From Burkholderiales bacterium UBA2647 (GTDB taxonomy: Bacteria > Pseudomonadota > Gammaproteobacteria > Burkholderiales > Burkholderiaceae_E), in the NCBI GenBank assembly GCA_002359635.1, contig DENJ01000099.1, forward strand, positions 1,634-27,082: a DNA stretch of 25,449 bases, given 5' to 3'. Below the pieces are notes generated by a model. That model saw nothing but the letters and a program-made list of their open reading frames with translations. It ran no database searches and was not told the DNA's origin. The translations under genes were made by a program, and so were the position numbers. Positions 7,044 to 15,186 of the stretch are shown here, one piece after another (the stretch's first letter is position 1; every line of letters begins with the position of its first letter).

Positions 7044-7364
7044 ATGCAAATTGTCATTCAGCAGGCCGCAGAAGCCTTCGGACTCAGTGCCTTAAAACAC
7101 TCACGGGTTCGGGTTTTGAATCGACTGGGTCCCTTTGAAGACATCATCCACGCTGTGCAAATTGCGACAGGGCCGGTGAATTCAAACACCGGCGTGGTTA
7201 TGGCAGCCTGCCAGATCAGGTTGCGCCTAGCGGGTAATGAATCGCTGGAAGTGAACGCATGCGACGGCATCATCACGAGGGCCTTTGAGCAGGCCTTGCA
7301 AAAAGCGCGCGAACAACTTGAGCTTCGCTGCGCGACCCAAGCCATCGATGCGGGCGCCTGGTAA
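7044..7364 (+). CDS. short HPF/RaiA-like ribosome-associated protein
   Basis: A 106-residue protein with the hibernation-promoting-factor layout: a first strand MQIVIQQ, a helix, strand VQIATGPV, strand CQIRLRL, strand LEVNACD, and a second helix ITRAFEQALQKAREQLELR. Members bind the 30S decoding region and silence ribosomes under stress. Sequence similarity to canonical HPF is only at fold level, so activity is inferred. ATG 7044 is chosen over the in-frame TTG at 7032 because GGAG at 7034-7037 has a 6-base spacer to it. A paralogue with the same MQIVI start is encoded at 15337-15708. An FNR-like site lies upstream. Confidence 0.7.
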   Translation: MQIVIQQAAEAFGLSALKHSRVRVLNRLGPFEDIIHAVQIATGPVNSNTGVVMAACQIRLRLAGNESLEVNACDGIITRAFEQALQKAREQLELRCATQAIDAGAW

Positions 7365-7393
7365 GCCAACGGAAGCGGGCGCCCGGTAAGTCA
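7350..7393. repeat. tandem duplication spanning the stop of the HPF-like gene
   Basis: GCGGGCGCCTGGTAAGCCA (7350-7368) recurs as GCGGGCGCCCGGTAAGTCA (7375-7393), 17 of 19 identical, with period 25. The first copy encodes the last codons and the TAA of the HPF-like gene; the second is the same sequence repeated in the untranslated tail. Confidence 0.8.
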
Positions 7394-7458
7394 GCATGTA
7401 GCCTCAGGCTTTATTCGATCGATGTGACCGGCGGTCGACGTCGTCGCTGGGGTGGATG

Positions 7459-7497
7459 CAGTCCCGACTGCTAAGCAGTCCCGACTGATAAGGAGTC
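7459..7497. repeat. 17-bp tandem repeat with internal hairpins
   Basis: AGTCCCGACTGCTAAGC (7460-7476) is followed by AGTCCCGACTGATAAGG (7477-7493) and a partial AGTC. Each copy contains CAGTC-CC-GACTG, able to form a small hairpin, and the first extends to GCAGTC-CC-GACTGC (7459-7472). It lies in the 276-base gap before the third Bug gene. Confidence 0.75.
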
Positions 7498-7640
7498 AAA
7501 AACGACCGGTATGCCAGAGAAAGTCCGAAAGAAACTTGCCTGGACTTTGCCGAAACAACCGGGTTGACAGCATATCAGCACGCAAGGTCTCCGAAAGCTT
7601 GATAGCATCGGCAACACCTTGTAACCGGAAAGGCTTTTCC

Positions 7641-8690
7641 ATGACATGTTCTAAGCGCCGGGTCTTTCTACATACCGCTGCGAAAGCTTCGCTTCCTGGC
7701 CTAGGCATTAGCGCCTTGAAGACGACTGCCACGAGCCTCGCCGGCCTCAGCACTGCGTTGATGTTGCGCTCGGCACAGGCGCAGGCCGAGCGCTACCCGA
7801 TACACCCCATCACCATGGTGGTACCCTTCCCGCCCGGTGGCGTGGCCGATACCGTTGGCAGGCCGATGGCAGAGGCCATGGGAAGAATGCTTGGCCAGCC
7901 CATCGTGATTGAGAATAAGGCGGGTGCAGGCGGTGCGCTTGGTATGGCGCATGTAGCCCGCGCAAAACCCGATGGCTACACCCTCCTGATGGCGCTCGTT
8001 TCGATTTCAACCATCCCGGTGGCTGACGAAGTGCTTGGTCGGCCCGCATCGTTCAGCCTGCAGCAACTGACCCCGATTGCGAGAATCACCGCAGATCCGA
8101 CCGTCTTGGCAGTTCGTGCGGACGCCCCCTACAAAACCTATGCAGAATTTGAACGCTATGTGAAAGCGCATCAAGGCAAGCTCAACTACGGTTCTTCGGG
8201 AAACTACGGCACCATGCATGTCCCGATGGAAATGCTGAAGTTGGCCCGTGAGCTCAAAATTACCCATGTGCCCTATAAAGGTGCCGGGCCTGCTGTGCTT
8301 GGCTTGCTGGGCGGAGAAATCGATCTGGTGGCCACAGGGCCTGCCTCGATTTTGTCGCATGTCAAGACTGGAAAGATTCGCGTCTTGGCCCATTGGGGTA
8401 AAGACGCACTTCAGAGCATGCCCGATGTTCCTAGCCTCGAGCAACTTGGCGTACCGATCCAGTTTTCGCAATGGTCTGGAATCTTCGTGCCGACCGGAAC
8501 GCCTTCGACCGTGATCGAACAGTTACGGCAAGTCGCAAAGCAGGCTGCGATCGATGCCAAGGTTCAAGGCACGATCACAAAGGCGGGTAGTCCGATCCAA
8601 TACCTTGATGCGCCAGAATTCGCGCAGTTTTGGGCTAATGACGCAAAATTGCTCGCTGAGGTCGTTCGTCGCATTGGCAAGGTTGATTAG
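7641..8690 (+). CDS. Bug-family (TctC-like) solute-binding protein with twin-arginine signal
   Basis: A third orphan periplasmic Bug protein, 349 residues. ATG 7641 is chosen because GGAAAGG (7627-7633) precedes it with a 7-base spacer and the protein then starts with a good twin-arginine signal, SKRRVFLHTAAKAS, followed by a long hydrophobic stretch ending in SAQAQA near residue 49. The open frame extends further upstream but that part lacks a start signal and crosses the tandem repeats. Family blocks: MVVPFPPGGVADTVGRP, IVIENKAGAGGALG, KPDGYTLLMALVS and THVPYKGAGPAVLGLLGGE. Ligand unknown; no permease gene adjacent. The signal region is longer than in the other two Bug proteins here. Confidence 0.9.
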   Translation: MTCSKRRVFLHTAAKASLPGLGISALKTTATSLAGLSTALMLRSAQAQAERYPIHPITMVVPFPPGGVADTVGRPMAEAMGRMLGQPIVIENKAGAGGALGMAHVARAKPDGYTLLMALVSISTIPVADEVLGRPASFSLQQLTPIARITADPTVLAVRADAPYKTYAEFERYVKAHQGKLNYGSSGNYGTMHVPMEMLKLARELKITHVPYKGAGPAVLGLLGGEIDLVATGPASILSHVKTGKIRVLAHWGKDALQSMPDVPSLEQLGVPIQFSQWSGIFVPTGTPSTVIEQLRQVAKQAAIDAKVQGTITKAGSPIQYLDAPEFAQFWANDAKLLAEVVRRIGKVD

Positions 8691-8726
8691 CGTTAGCATA
8701 GGAAGCATGTTGCCATGTGGATCGTT

Positions 8727-8751
8727 GTTGATTTTTTCAACCCGCTTTTTT
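8727..8751 (+). terminator. weak terminator-like hairpin after the third Bug gene
   Basis: GTTGA (8727-8731) and TCAAC (8737-8741) form a short stem with a T5 loop, followed by CCGC and six T residues ending at 8751. The stem is short and AT-rich, so termination would be weak. It lies between the Bug stop and the next gene. Confidence 0.3.
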
Positions 8752-8766
8752 GATACCGAAAGCTAG

Positions 8767-9234
8767 ATGATGGACTGTCTCATTCTTGGTGATGAAATCG
8801 CAGATGGGATTAAGCAGTTTCGCCCTGAATGCGTCACGAAAACCCAGGCTAATGCGCCGACCGATCGCTGGATACGCGAAAATGGTGTGAAATTTTCAGC
8901 AAAAACAGTGGTCATTAGCCTAGGCACCTACGATTTACCGAGCCAGACGCTTGAAAACGAGGCCTTGACAGCATTAAGAAAGCTGCGCGCAGGCATTGAT
9001 GCGGAGCAGGTGTTCTGGCTACTCCCGGCAAAGGCAAAACCAGCTGACGCCATGAGGGAACTCGCCAGACTGTACAAGGATCACCTGATGGTGATTGAAG
9101 AAAAGCAACGGAACCAGATTCACCCCAGCGAGCGGGGTGTTGAGTTGCTAGCGGTCCAGTCAAAACTTACCGGAAAAGTGGACTGGACCAAACCGTCATG
9201 GCCCAAACAAGCACCCCCTTTACTCGGGAAGTAG
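8767..9234 (+). CDS. degenerate SGNH-hydrolase-like protein
   Basis: A 155-residue cytoplasmic-looking protein. Three blocks match the SGNH/GDSL layout: LILGDEIADGI at residues 5-15 (block I), VVISLGTYDL at 48-57 (block III, like GxND) and NQIHPSERGVELLA at 116-129 (block V, like DxxHP). However, the nucleophile Ser of GDS is Glu10 and the block V Asp is Asn116, while His119 is kept. It may have lost hydrolase activity or be a small SGNH-fold protein of another role. No signal peptide and no clear ribosome-binding site before ATG 8767. It is shorter than most SGNH enzymes (about 180-220 residues). Family call is by motif order only. Confidence 0.5.
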   Translation: MMDCLILGDEIADGIKQFRPECVTKTQANAPTDRWIRENGVKFSAKTVVISLGTYDLPSQTLENEALTALRKLRAGIDAEQVFWLLPAKAKPADAMRELARLYKDHLMVIEEKQRNQIHPSERGVELLAVQSKLTGKVDWTKPSWPKQAPPLLGK

Positions 9235-9334
9235 AAGGACCAAGGTCGCAAGAAGAAGAATTCGCAACATTTTCCACAATCCTGTCGCAACGCGACTGGA
9301 CTTAGTGTACGTTGTCGCACATAATCGCGAGCGG

Positions 9335-9343
9335 TGTTATAGT
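9335..9343 (+). promoter_or_regulatory. candidate extended -10 promoter for the MarR-like gene
   Basis: TGTTATAGT is an extended -10 (TGN plus TATAGT, 5 of 6 to consensus). TTGTCG lies upstream at 9312-9317, 17 bases before TGTTAT or 20 before TATAGT. Transcription from here would give a leader of about 170 bases before ATG 9521. That leader contains a short inverted repeat, CCACG (9406-9410) with CGTGG (9423-9427). Confidence 0.45.
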
Positions 9344-9520
9344 CTTTGTGTAATCACTTTTGAATCCTGTTGAAGATTGAAACACAGTTTCCGGCTCATG
9401 TTTAACCACGTTATGCTTTCTTCGTGGCAACGCCGATCCTGATGTTGTTATGTTGTATTGCGCTCACTTGAACTTTTTAACTGCTTGCCCTTGACCCTTC
9501 CCAATGAGGAGGCCCGTGCC

Positions 9521-9886
9521 ATGGCCACAAAGTCGAATCAAAACCAGGTTGATCTTTTTTTCCATTACCAATCCTTGCTTCATAAGGCGACTGTCTCCCA
9601 GGGCCTTGAAGCGTTATCGCCCGATCACCTCGCTTTGCTTGTGTTGATCGGCCATCACTGGCATGACGGTGAAGCCATGTCGGTACGGCAGTTGATGCAA
9701 ATGCGTGATGTTGCATCGCCTGCGACCATTCATAAGCGTTTGCATCAACTGAAGGATGCAGATCTTGTGAGTTTCGAAGAGTCAGCAACCGACACCAGAA
9801 AGCGCATGATCGCACCGACCAAGCGCGCACTCGCCTACTTCTCTGCGGCATCAAAAGCCATGATGCAAGCCGTTAAGGCCGTGTAA
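9521..9886 (+). CDS. MarR-like winged-helix DNA-binding protein
   Basis: A 121-residue protein with a MarR-type winged helix: helix bundle LSPDHLALLVLIGHHW, then VRQLMQMRDVASPATIHKRL as helix-turn-helix (about residues 58-77) and wing KDADLVSFEESATDTRKRM, followed by IAPTKRALAYFSAASKAM. The ligand and targets are unknown. ATG 9521 is selected because AGGAGG (9507-9512) precedes it with an 8-base spacer; the frame continues 21 codons upstream without a better signal. It is shorter than most MarR proteins (about 140-150), with a reduced N-terminal dimerisation helix. Flanked by its own promoter candidate and a hairpin, it is probably monocistronic. Confidence 0.75.
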   Translation: MATKSNQNQVDLFFHYQSLLHKATVSQGLEALSPDHLALLVLIGHHWHDGEAMSVRQLMQMRDVASPATIHKRLHQLKDADLVSFEESATDTRKRMIAPTKRALAYFSAASKAMMQAVKAV

Positions 9887-9904
9887 GCGACAAATGCTGT
9901 CTCA

Positions 9905-9932
9905 ATAGGCGACCCCGTTGTCGGTCGCCTAT
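9905..9932 (+). terminator. 10-bp stem hairpin after the MarR-like gene
   Basis: ATAGGCGACC (9905-9914) and GGTCGCCTAT (9923-9932) form a perfect 10-bp stem with an 8-base loop, 18 bases after the stop. The downstream tract CTCCCCTTTC is pyrimidine-rich but not a pure T-run, so this is a likely but imperfect intrinsic terminator. Confidence 0.65.
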
Positions 9933-9979
9933 CTCCCCTTTCAAGCGGCAACTTTGCCGATCAGCGCTAGTGTCTTGGC

Positions 9980-10720
9980 ATGCCCTACAGGGATCGTCCT
10001 TCACCGAAAACAAATCTGTTACTCCGAAGCGTCACTGAAGATTGCTTTGAGCGTTGGCAGTCAAAGTTGCGTTGGATTGATTTCCGGGCAGGATGGTCGT
10101 TTTATGCGCAAGGCGATCAAATTACCCACGCACTTTTCCCGGTTGTTGGCGTCTTCTCGATGGTGATGACACTGGAGGACGGCGAAACTGTCGAAACCGC
10201 CACCGTCGGTCGAGAGGGCTTTGTTGGATTTCCCCTTGCACTTGGTGCAAATCAGTCCATCAACGCTGCAATTGTCAAGGTTGCCGGTGGCGGTTACACC
10301 CTCGATGCTTCAAGCATGCGGACTGAACTGCTTCGCTTCGATTTACATAATCAATCATTGTTTTGGCGCTACACGCAAGCGATCCTTGCTCAGGCGAGCC
10401 GCATGACCGGTTGCGCGCATCACCATCAACTTGAGCAACGCTTATGCCGTTGGTTGTTGCAGATTCTGGATCGTGTTGATCAACCCGTGCTTCAACTTAC
10501 CCACCAGGTGATGGCTGAACGCTTAAGCGTAAGACGCGAGGGTATCAGCACGGTCGCAGCTGCCTTGCAGGAAGCGGGTCTGATTCGTTACAGCAGGGGG
10601 CGTCTTGAAATCGTTGATCGAAAAGGACTCGAACAACGTGCCTGTGAGTGTTATCGCGGGGTTATCAATGACTATCGACGCCTACTCGATCCTGGATTGT
10701 TTAAAGCACCAAAAAACTAG
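9980..10720 (+). CDS. Crp/Fnr-family transcriptional regulator
   Basis: A 246-residue regulator with a cyclic-nucleotide-binding-like beta barrel (about residues 25-140: GVFSMVMTLEDGETVETATVGREGFVG) and a C-terminal winged helix (about 172-215: LTHQVMAERLSVRREGISTVAAALQEAGLIRYSRGRLEIVDRKGLE) ending in the subfamily tag ACECY. The RREG...DRxGLE...CECY pattern belongs to a large Crp/Fnr subgroup of unknown ligand. The N-terminal Fe-S cysteine cluster of FNR is missing, and the recognition helix has Thr where FNR has its conserved Arg, so it is not expected to sense oxygen or bind a standard FNR site. No ribosome-binding site is clear before ATG 9980. Convergent with the RND operon. Confidence 0.88.
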   Translation: MPYRDRPSPKTNLLLRSVTEDCFERWQSKLRWIDFRAGWSFYAQGDQITHALFPVVGVFSMVMTLEDGETVETATVGREGFVGFPLALGANQSINAAIVKVAGGGYTLDASSMRTELLRFDLHNQSLFWRYTQAILAQASRMTGCAHHHQLEQRLCRWLLQILDRVDQPVLQLTHQVMAERLSVRREGISTVAAALQEAGLIRYSRGRLEIVDRKGLEQRACECYRGVINDYRRLLDPGLFKAPKN

Positions 10721-10747
10721 TTACCGGACCCTCGAGAGCGGGGCCAA

Positions 10748-13700
10748 TCACGTGGGTGCCTTAACGCGATAAAAACGAACATAAAGTGCCGGAACGACCA
10801 GCAGGGTTAAAGCAGTTGCAACCAATAAGCCACCCATAATCGCAAGTGCCATTGGCCCCCAGAGCACATCGCGCGATAAGGGAATCATCGCAAGAATCGC
10901 AGCAGCTGCCGTGAGCGCAATCGGTCGAAAGCGCCTTACCGCCGATTCACAGACCGCCTGCCAGGGATGTGTACCCTGTTCTCTGTCAATCCGGATCTGC
11001 TCGACAAGGATGACGGTGTTTCTCATGATCATGCCCCCTAAAGCAATCGTGCCAAGCATTGCAACAAATCCAAAGGGCTTTGCGAAGATTAACAAGGCTG
11101 CGGCAACACCGACAATACCAAGTGGTGCCGTAAGCAGTACGAGTAAACTCAAGCCCAGCGTTCGGAGTTGTACCATCAATAAGGCACAGACAATCGCAAG
11201 CATCATCGGCATACCGGCGTTGATCGAGGCCTGTGCTGCCAGATTGTCTTCGAAAGGCCCGCCAATTTCCACACGATAACCTGCGGGGAGTTTGGCTCTG
11301 ATCGCACCAAGTTTCGCATCGATCGCCATAGCCAAGTCAGGTGCTTGGATGCCATCGACCATGTCGGCGCGAACCGTGAGCGTTGGCATGCGACTTCGAC
11401 GCCAGTAAATCGGTTCTTCCATCGCCAACTCGATCCGGGCAAGCTGCTCAAGCGGGACAGATTTTCCAAGCGCGGTCGCAATTTGTATCGATACAATCCT
11501 GTCGAGTTGCTCGCGCTCATCGGCCGTTGATCTCAAAACAATATCGATCAGCTGATCATGTTCACGGTATTGTCCGATCGCCGCACCATTAAGCGCCGTC
11601 GAAACCGCACGTCGGATCTGGGCCGTCGAAACACCGGCCGCGCGGGCTTTATCCTGATCGACATCAACACGCAGCACCGGACTTTGATCACCCCAGTCAA
11701 TATGGGTTTCCATCGTACTGGGGTCTGCGCGAACATGGCTCGCCACCTCCGATGCAATCTGTTTTAAGGTCGCTGGATCTGGTCCCATCACCCTGAATTG
11801 AATAGGGTAAGACACCGGTGGTCCGAGCGGCGTGCGAAACACCCTGGCGCGCACAGCAGGAAAATCCTCAGCCAAATGCTTTCTTAAACGTTCTAATACC
11901 TGATCGCGACTCTGAACATCAGCGGTAAGAATCACAAACTGAGCAAAGTTCGGTCGATAAAGTTGCTGATCTAGCGAAAGGTAGTAACGCGGTGATCCAT
12001 TCCCGACATAACTGACGAAGGTCGAAACCTGCTTATCGGCAAGTAATTGTTTTTCCAAGCGCCTCGCCTCTGCTTCAGTTGCTTTGAGACTAGACCCTTC
12101 GGGCAGCCACATTTCGACCAGGAGCTCTGCGCGGTCGGAAGAGGGGAAAAACTGCTTTTCGGTTGCAGCCATCCCCACAACACCGAGGACAAAACTCATC
12201 AGTGTCAAGGCAATCGTGAGGTTCGCATGCTTCATGCAGCCGTTGATCAAAGCTCGCAGGCGACGATAAAAAGGACTGTTAAAAACCTCTGCTTCATGAT
12301 CGACAGCTTCAGACAGCATCACCCTGCCATCGGTGCTTTGTGCTTCAACGCCCGGCGCCACGGCTTTCCCCTTAGCCGGGCCATTACGCGTCTTCGATTT
12401 CAATAGGTAATAGCCCAGAAATGGTGTGGCGAGGACTGCAGCAAACCAAGACACCAGCAGCGCAAGGCTCACGACGGCAAAAATTGCAAAGGTGTATTCA
12501 CCGGTCGAAGACTTCGCCGTCGCAATTGGTAAAAACCCGGCTGCCGTGATCAGGGTCCCCGTGAGCATCGGAAAAGCTGTGTGTTGGTAAGCGTAGGTCG
12601 CAGCCGAAAAACGATCGAAACCTTCTTCAATTTTTCGCGCCATCATTTCAACAACAATCATGGCGTCATCCACCAAAAGGCCAAGCGCGATGATTAAGGC
12701 ACCGGTGGATACCCGATGAAGATCGATGCCAAACCAGGACATGCCTAAAAATGTTGCGGCCAGCACAAGCGGTATGGTTAACGCCACCACACCGCCGGCT
12801 CTCAAACCCAGACTTAGAAAACTAACCGCAAGCACAATCGCAACAGCCTCAAGCAGTGATTGCATAAACAAACCAACCGCTTTTTTGACCAGACGCGGCT
12901 GATCAGAGACTTTGGCAGCCTGGATACCGACGGGCCAGTCTTGCTGCATCGCAGCCATCGCGGCATCAAGGTTCGCACCAAGTTTTAGCACATCACCCCG
13001 CCGAACCATCGAGACGGCAAGGCCAATGGCTTCTTTGCCGCCATAGCGCATCGTGTAGACGGGCGGGTCCTGATAACCGCGGTAAATCCGCGCCACATCC
13101 GAGAGCAAGAGGCTTCGTCCGTTAAGAAAAATAGTGAGTTTGGCGACCGACTCGACCGAATCAAAGCCGCCACTGATGCGCAAAGGAATGGACTGCTGTT
13201 CGCCGTGAACCACCCCTGAAGGCGAAATCAGATTTTGCGCTTGCAGTTGTGCAATGAGTTGCGAAGGGTCCAGGCCCAGCGCGGCAAGTCTTGATGACGA
13301 CACATCGATATATATTCTTTCATCCTGCACCCCGATCAATTCAATTTTTGATACATCGGGAATTCGCAGCAGGTTTTGCCGCACCTGCTCCACATGGCGC
13401 TTCAATTCCGCCGGACTAAAGCCATCACCGGTAAATGCCCAAATCGAACCAAACACATCACCGAATTCATCATTGAAATACGGACCCATCAGATCGGCGG
13501 GAAGCTGACCGCGCAAGTCCCCAAGTTTTTTTCGGACCTGGTACCAGAGTTGCGGCACTTCTGCCGCCGGCGCGGTATCGAGCAATTCCAGAATAATCAA
13601 AGACTCGCCAGCCCTCGAATAGCTTCGCGTGAACTTGAAATAGGGAATCTCCTGAAGCTTTTTTTCGATCCGGTCGGTGACCTGTTGATCGGTTTGTTCA

Positions 13701-13906
13701 GCACTTGCACCGGGCCAGATACTGCGAATCACCATCGCGCGAAAGGTGAAGTCCGGATCTTCACGTTGTCCTAATTTGAAGTACGCCAGGGTGCCGGCAA
13801 TCGCCACGACCGCGATAAAAAACAATGTGACCTGCGGCCAGCGCAAGGCCAATTCAGAAATATTCCAACTCGAGCCCTCGCCGGGCCGGCGATCTTGCGG
13901 AGCCAT
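10748..13906 (-). CDS. RND-family efflux pump, inner-membrane permease
   Basis: A 1052-residue proton-driven exporter of the AcrB/HAE1 type, full length. TM1 is at about 24-42, followed by LGQREDPDFTFRAMVI, a family-typical stretch. The first periplasmic domain runs to about 340, then TM2-6 with the proton-relay pair Asp413-Asp414 in GLLVDDAMIVVEMM, equivalent to AcrB Asp407-Asp408. The second half repeats the pattern, ending with LTAAAAILAMIPLSRDVLWG and MALAIMGGLLVATALTLLVVPALY. A hydrophilic loop (about 505-545) joins the halves. Start ATG 13906 lies 3 bases after the adaptor stop; GGAG in the adaptor's last codons serves as its ribosome-binding site. Substrates are unknown and no outer-membrane channel gene follows. 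Confidence 0.95.
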   Translation of the reverse strand: MAPQDRRPGEGSSWNISELALRWPQVTLFFIAVVAIAGTLAYFKLGQREDPDFTFRAMVIRSIWPGASAEQTDQQVTDRIEKKLQEIPYFKFTRSYSRAGESLIILELLDTAPAAEVPQLWYQVRKKLGDLRGQLPADLMGPYFNDEFGDVFGSIWAFTGDGFSPAELKRHVEQVRQNLLRIPDVSKIELIGVQDERIYIDVSSSRLAALGLDPSQLIAQLQAQNLISPSGVVHGEQQSIPLRISGGFDSVESVAKLTIFLNGRSLLLSDVARIYRGYQDPPVYTMRYGGKEAIGLAVSMVRRGDVLKLGANLDAAMAAMQQDWPVGIQAAKVSDQPRLVKKAVGLFMQSLLEAVAIVLAVSFLSLGLRAGGVVALTIPLVLAATFLGMSWFGIDLHRVSTGALIIALGLLVDDAMIVVEMMARKIEEGFDRFSAATYAYQHTAFPMLTGTLITAAGFLPIATAKSSTGEYTFAIFAVVSLALLVSWFAAVLATPFLGYYLLKSKTRNGPAKGKAVAPGVEAQSTDGRVMLSEAVDHEAEVFNSPFYRRLRALINGCMKHANLTIALTLMSFVLGVVGMAATEKQFFPSSDRAELLVEMWLPEGSSLKATEAEARRLEKQLLADKQVSTFVSYVGNGSPRYYLSLDQQLYRPNFAQFVILTADVQSRDQVLERLRKHLAEDFPAVRARVFRTPLGPPVSYPIQFRVMGPDPATLKQIASEVASHVRADPSTMETHIDWGDQSPVLRVDVDQDKARAAGVSTAQIRRAVSTALNGAAIGQYREHDQLIDIVLRSTADEREQLDRIVSIQIATALGKSVPLEQLARIELAMEEPIYWRRSRMPTLTVRADMVDGIQAPDLAMAIDAKLGAIRAKLPAGYRVEIGGPFEDNLAAQASINAGMPMMLAIVCALLMVQLRTLGLSLLVLLTAPLGIVGVAAALLIFAKPFGFVAMLGTIALGGMIMRNTVILVEQIRIDREQGTHPWQAVCESAVRRFRPIALTAAAAILAMIPLSRDVLWGPMALAIMGGLLVATALTLLVVPALYVRFYRVKAPT

Positions 13907-13909
13907 GCC

Positions 13910-15157
13910 TTAGGCTCCAGTCCAGCGGATTTTTTGCCCTTCACGAAGGAAATTGACCCCGGCAGTCACAATGCGATCGCCTGCCTTCAGACCCGTCGCC
14001 CCGCCTTGATGATTTGCCTCCTGCAGACGAACACCTTGATCGCTAAAGCCGATCACGGCAACGGCAACAAGAACTACGGTTGCCGTGGCCTCATCAACCT
14101 TCCACACATAAGTCTTTCCATCCCGGGAGTACAAGGCGGTTGCCGGCATCAAGAGTTCCTTGCCCGCGACGGCTCTGGTCTGGGTCATGGGCTGCGCAAG
14201 CAAGCTCATCCCGAGGGGCATCCCACCCATCGACTCGCGTAGGGCAAGTCGGACTGCGAAGGTTCGGGTGCCGGGTTCAGCAATCGGCGAAATCTCTCGT
14301 ACAGCAGCCTGATAACGCCTGGCCTGCCCTGCTGTGTCACTCGCAAGCCACACCGACCAAGCCTGCCCCAGCATCAAAGCTGACATTCTCGATTCGGGCA
14401 AATAGACCAGCGCTTCACGCTCACCATCTCGAGCGAGCCGAACCACAGACTGGCCGGCAGCGATCACCTGGCCAAGTTCGGCATCAAGCCCGACCACAAC
14501 GCCAGCGGCATCAGCGCGAATTACCTGAAACTCAACATTGTTGCCGGCTTGTTCAAGTTGAGCCTGGGCTGCATCGAGGCGCGCCTGCGCCGCATCAAGC
14601 GTTGCGCGTTGACGATCGACTTGTGCCTCACTCACAAAGCCTTTGGTGCGCAAGTCTATGAGCCTTTGTAAATCAGCGGCTGCAAGCTTGAGCTCTGTTT
14701 CGGCGCCAAGTCGTTGCGCCTTGGCCGCAGCGGTCTGCGGGGCGGTCTCTGTGGGATCCAGACGAGCCAGTATCTGACCCGCTGCAACACGATCCCCCGC
14801 TTGGACCTGCCTTGCAATCAGTTTTCCCGCCACACGAAAACCAAGCCGGCTTTCGTGTCTTGCACGCAGCTCGGCAGGATAAACCGCAGCACCACCCTCA
14901 AACGCAGCACCCTGACCAAGCACCATGGTCCGTACCGGTCTTGGCTTTTCTTCTCGCGGTGCGCTTGTGTCCTTGCCCTCGCCAGCGGTGCTGGCAGCAC
15001 CGGCCTTTTCGGTCGCAATCGCATCGTTGGGCTCAGTCGACTTTGAGCAGGCGCTTATCCCAATGATCAACAAAGCAGCGAGCAAGCATCGCAAGTGCAG
15101 GCCAAGGCTTGGCCAATAAGCGACAAACCCCTTTCGGGCAAAAGCAGGTGGATTCAT
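13910..15157 (-). CDS. RND efflux periplasmic adaptor (membrane-fusion) lipoprotein
   Basis: Bridges the RND pump to an outer-membrane channel. The 415-residue protein has an unusually long N-terminus, then a hydrophobic stretch (24-36) and a lipobox-like ISAC with Cys37, so it is probably lipid-anchored. A low-complexity linker (38-75) precedes the lipoyl/barrel-sandwich strands (LGFRVAGKLIARQVQAGDRVAAGQILARLD), an Ala/Gln-rich coiled coil (about 140-205: AAAKAQRLGAETELKLAAADLQ and AQARLDAAQAQLEQAG; each part of a helical hairpin), and beta-barrel and membrane-proximal domains. It is the first gene of the pump operon. A palindrome (15187-15203) just upstream may control it. Start ATG 15157 lacks a strong ribosome-binding site. 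Confidence 0.92.
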   Translation of the reverse strand: MNPPAFARKGFVAYWPSLGLHLRCLLAALLIIGISACSKSTEPNDAIATEKAGAASTAGEGKDTSAPREEKPRPVRTMVLGQGAAFEGGAAVYPAELRARHESRLGFRVAGKLIARQVQAGDRVAAGQILARLDPTETAPQTAAAKAQRLGAETELKLAAADLQRLIDLRTKGFVSEAQVDRQRATLDAAQARLDAAQAQLEQAGNNVEFQVIRADAAGVVVGLDAELGQVIAAGQSVVRLARDGEREALVYLPESRMSALMLGQAWSVWLASDTAGQARRYQAAVREISPIAEPGTRTFAVRLALRESMGGMPLGMSLLAQPMTQTRAVAGKELLMPATALYSRDGKTYVWKVDEATATVVLVAVAVIGFSDQGVRLQEANHQGGATGLKAGDRIVTAGVNFLREGQKIRWTGA

Positions 15158-15186
15158 GGGCGAGGCGATGATTAAGGACTGAGCGG

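Noticed and set aside
7452..7640. N-terminal extension of the third Bug gene to 7452
   Set aside because: The extension has no ribosome-binding site, crosses a tandem repeat and would bury the twin-arginine signal at residue 64 onwards; ATG 7641 has a good site.
9980..10720. Reading the Crp/Fnr protein as an oxygen-sensing FNR
   Set aside because: The N-terminal cysteine cluster is missing and the recognition helix lacks the conserved Arg; the RREG/ACECY pattern marks another subgroup.
10721..10747. Bidirectional terminator between the Crp/Fnr and RND genes
   Set aside because: GGACCC and GGGGCC near 10727-10746 pair only imperfectly and no T-run follows on either strand.
11203..13774. Many open frames on both strands inside the RND permease gene
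   Set aside because: All are shadows of one uninterrupted 1052-residue RND gene with conserved motifs along its whole length.
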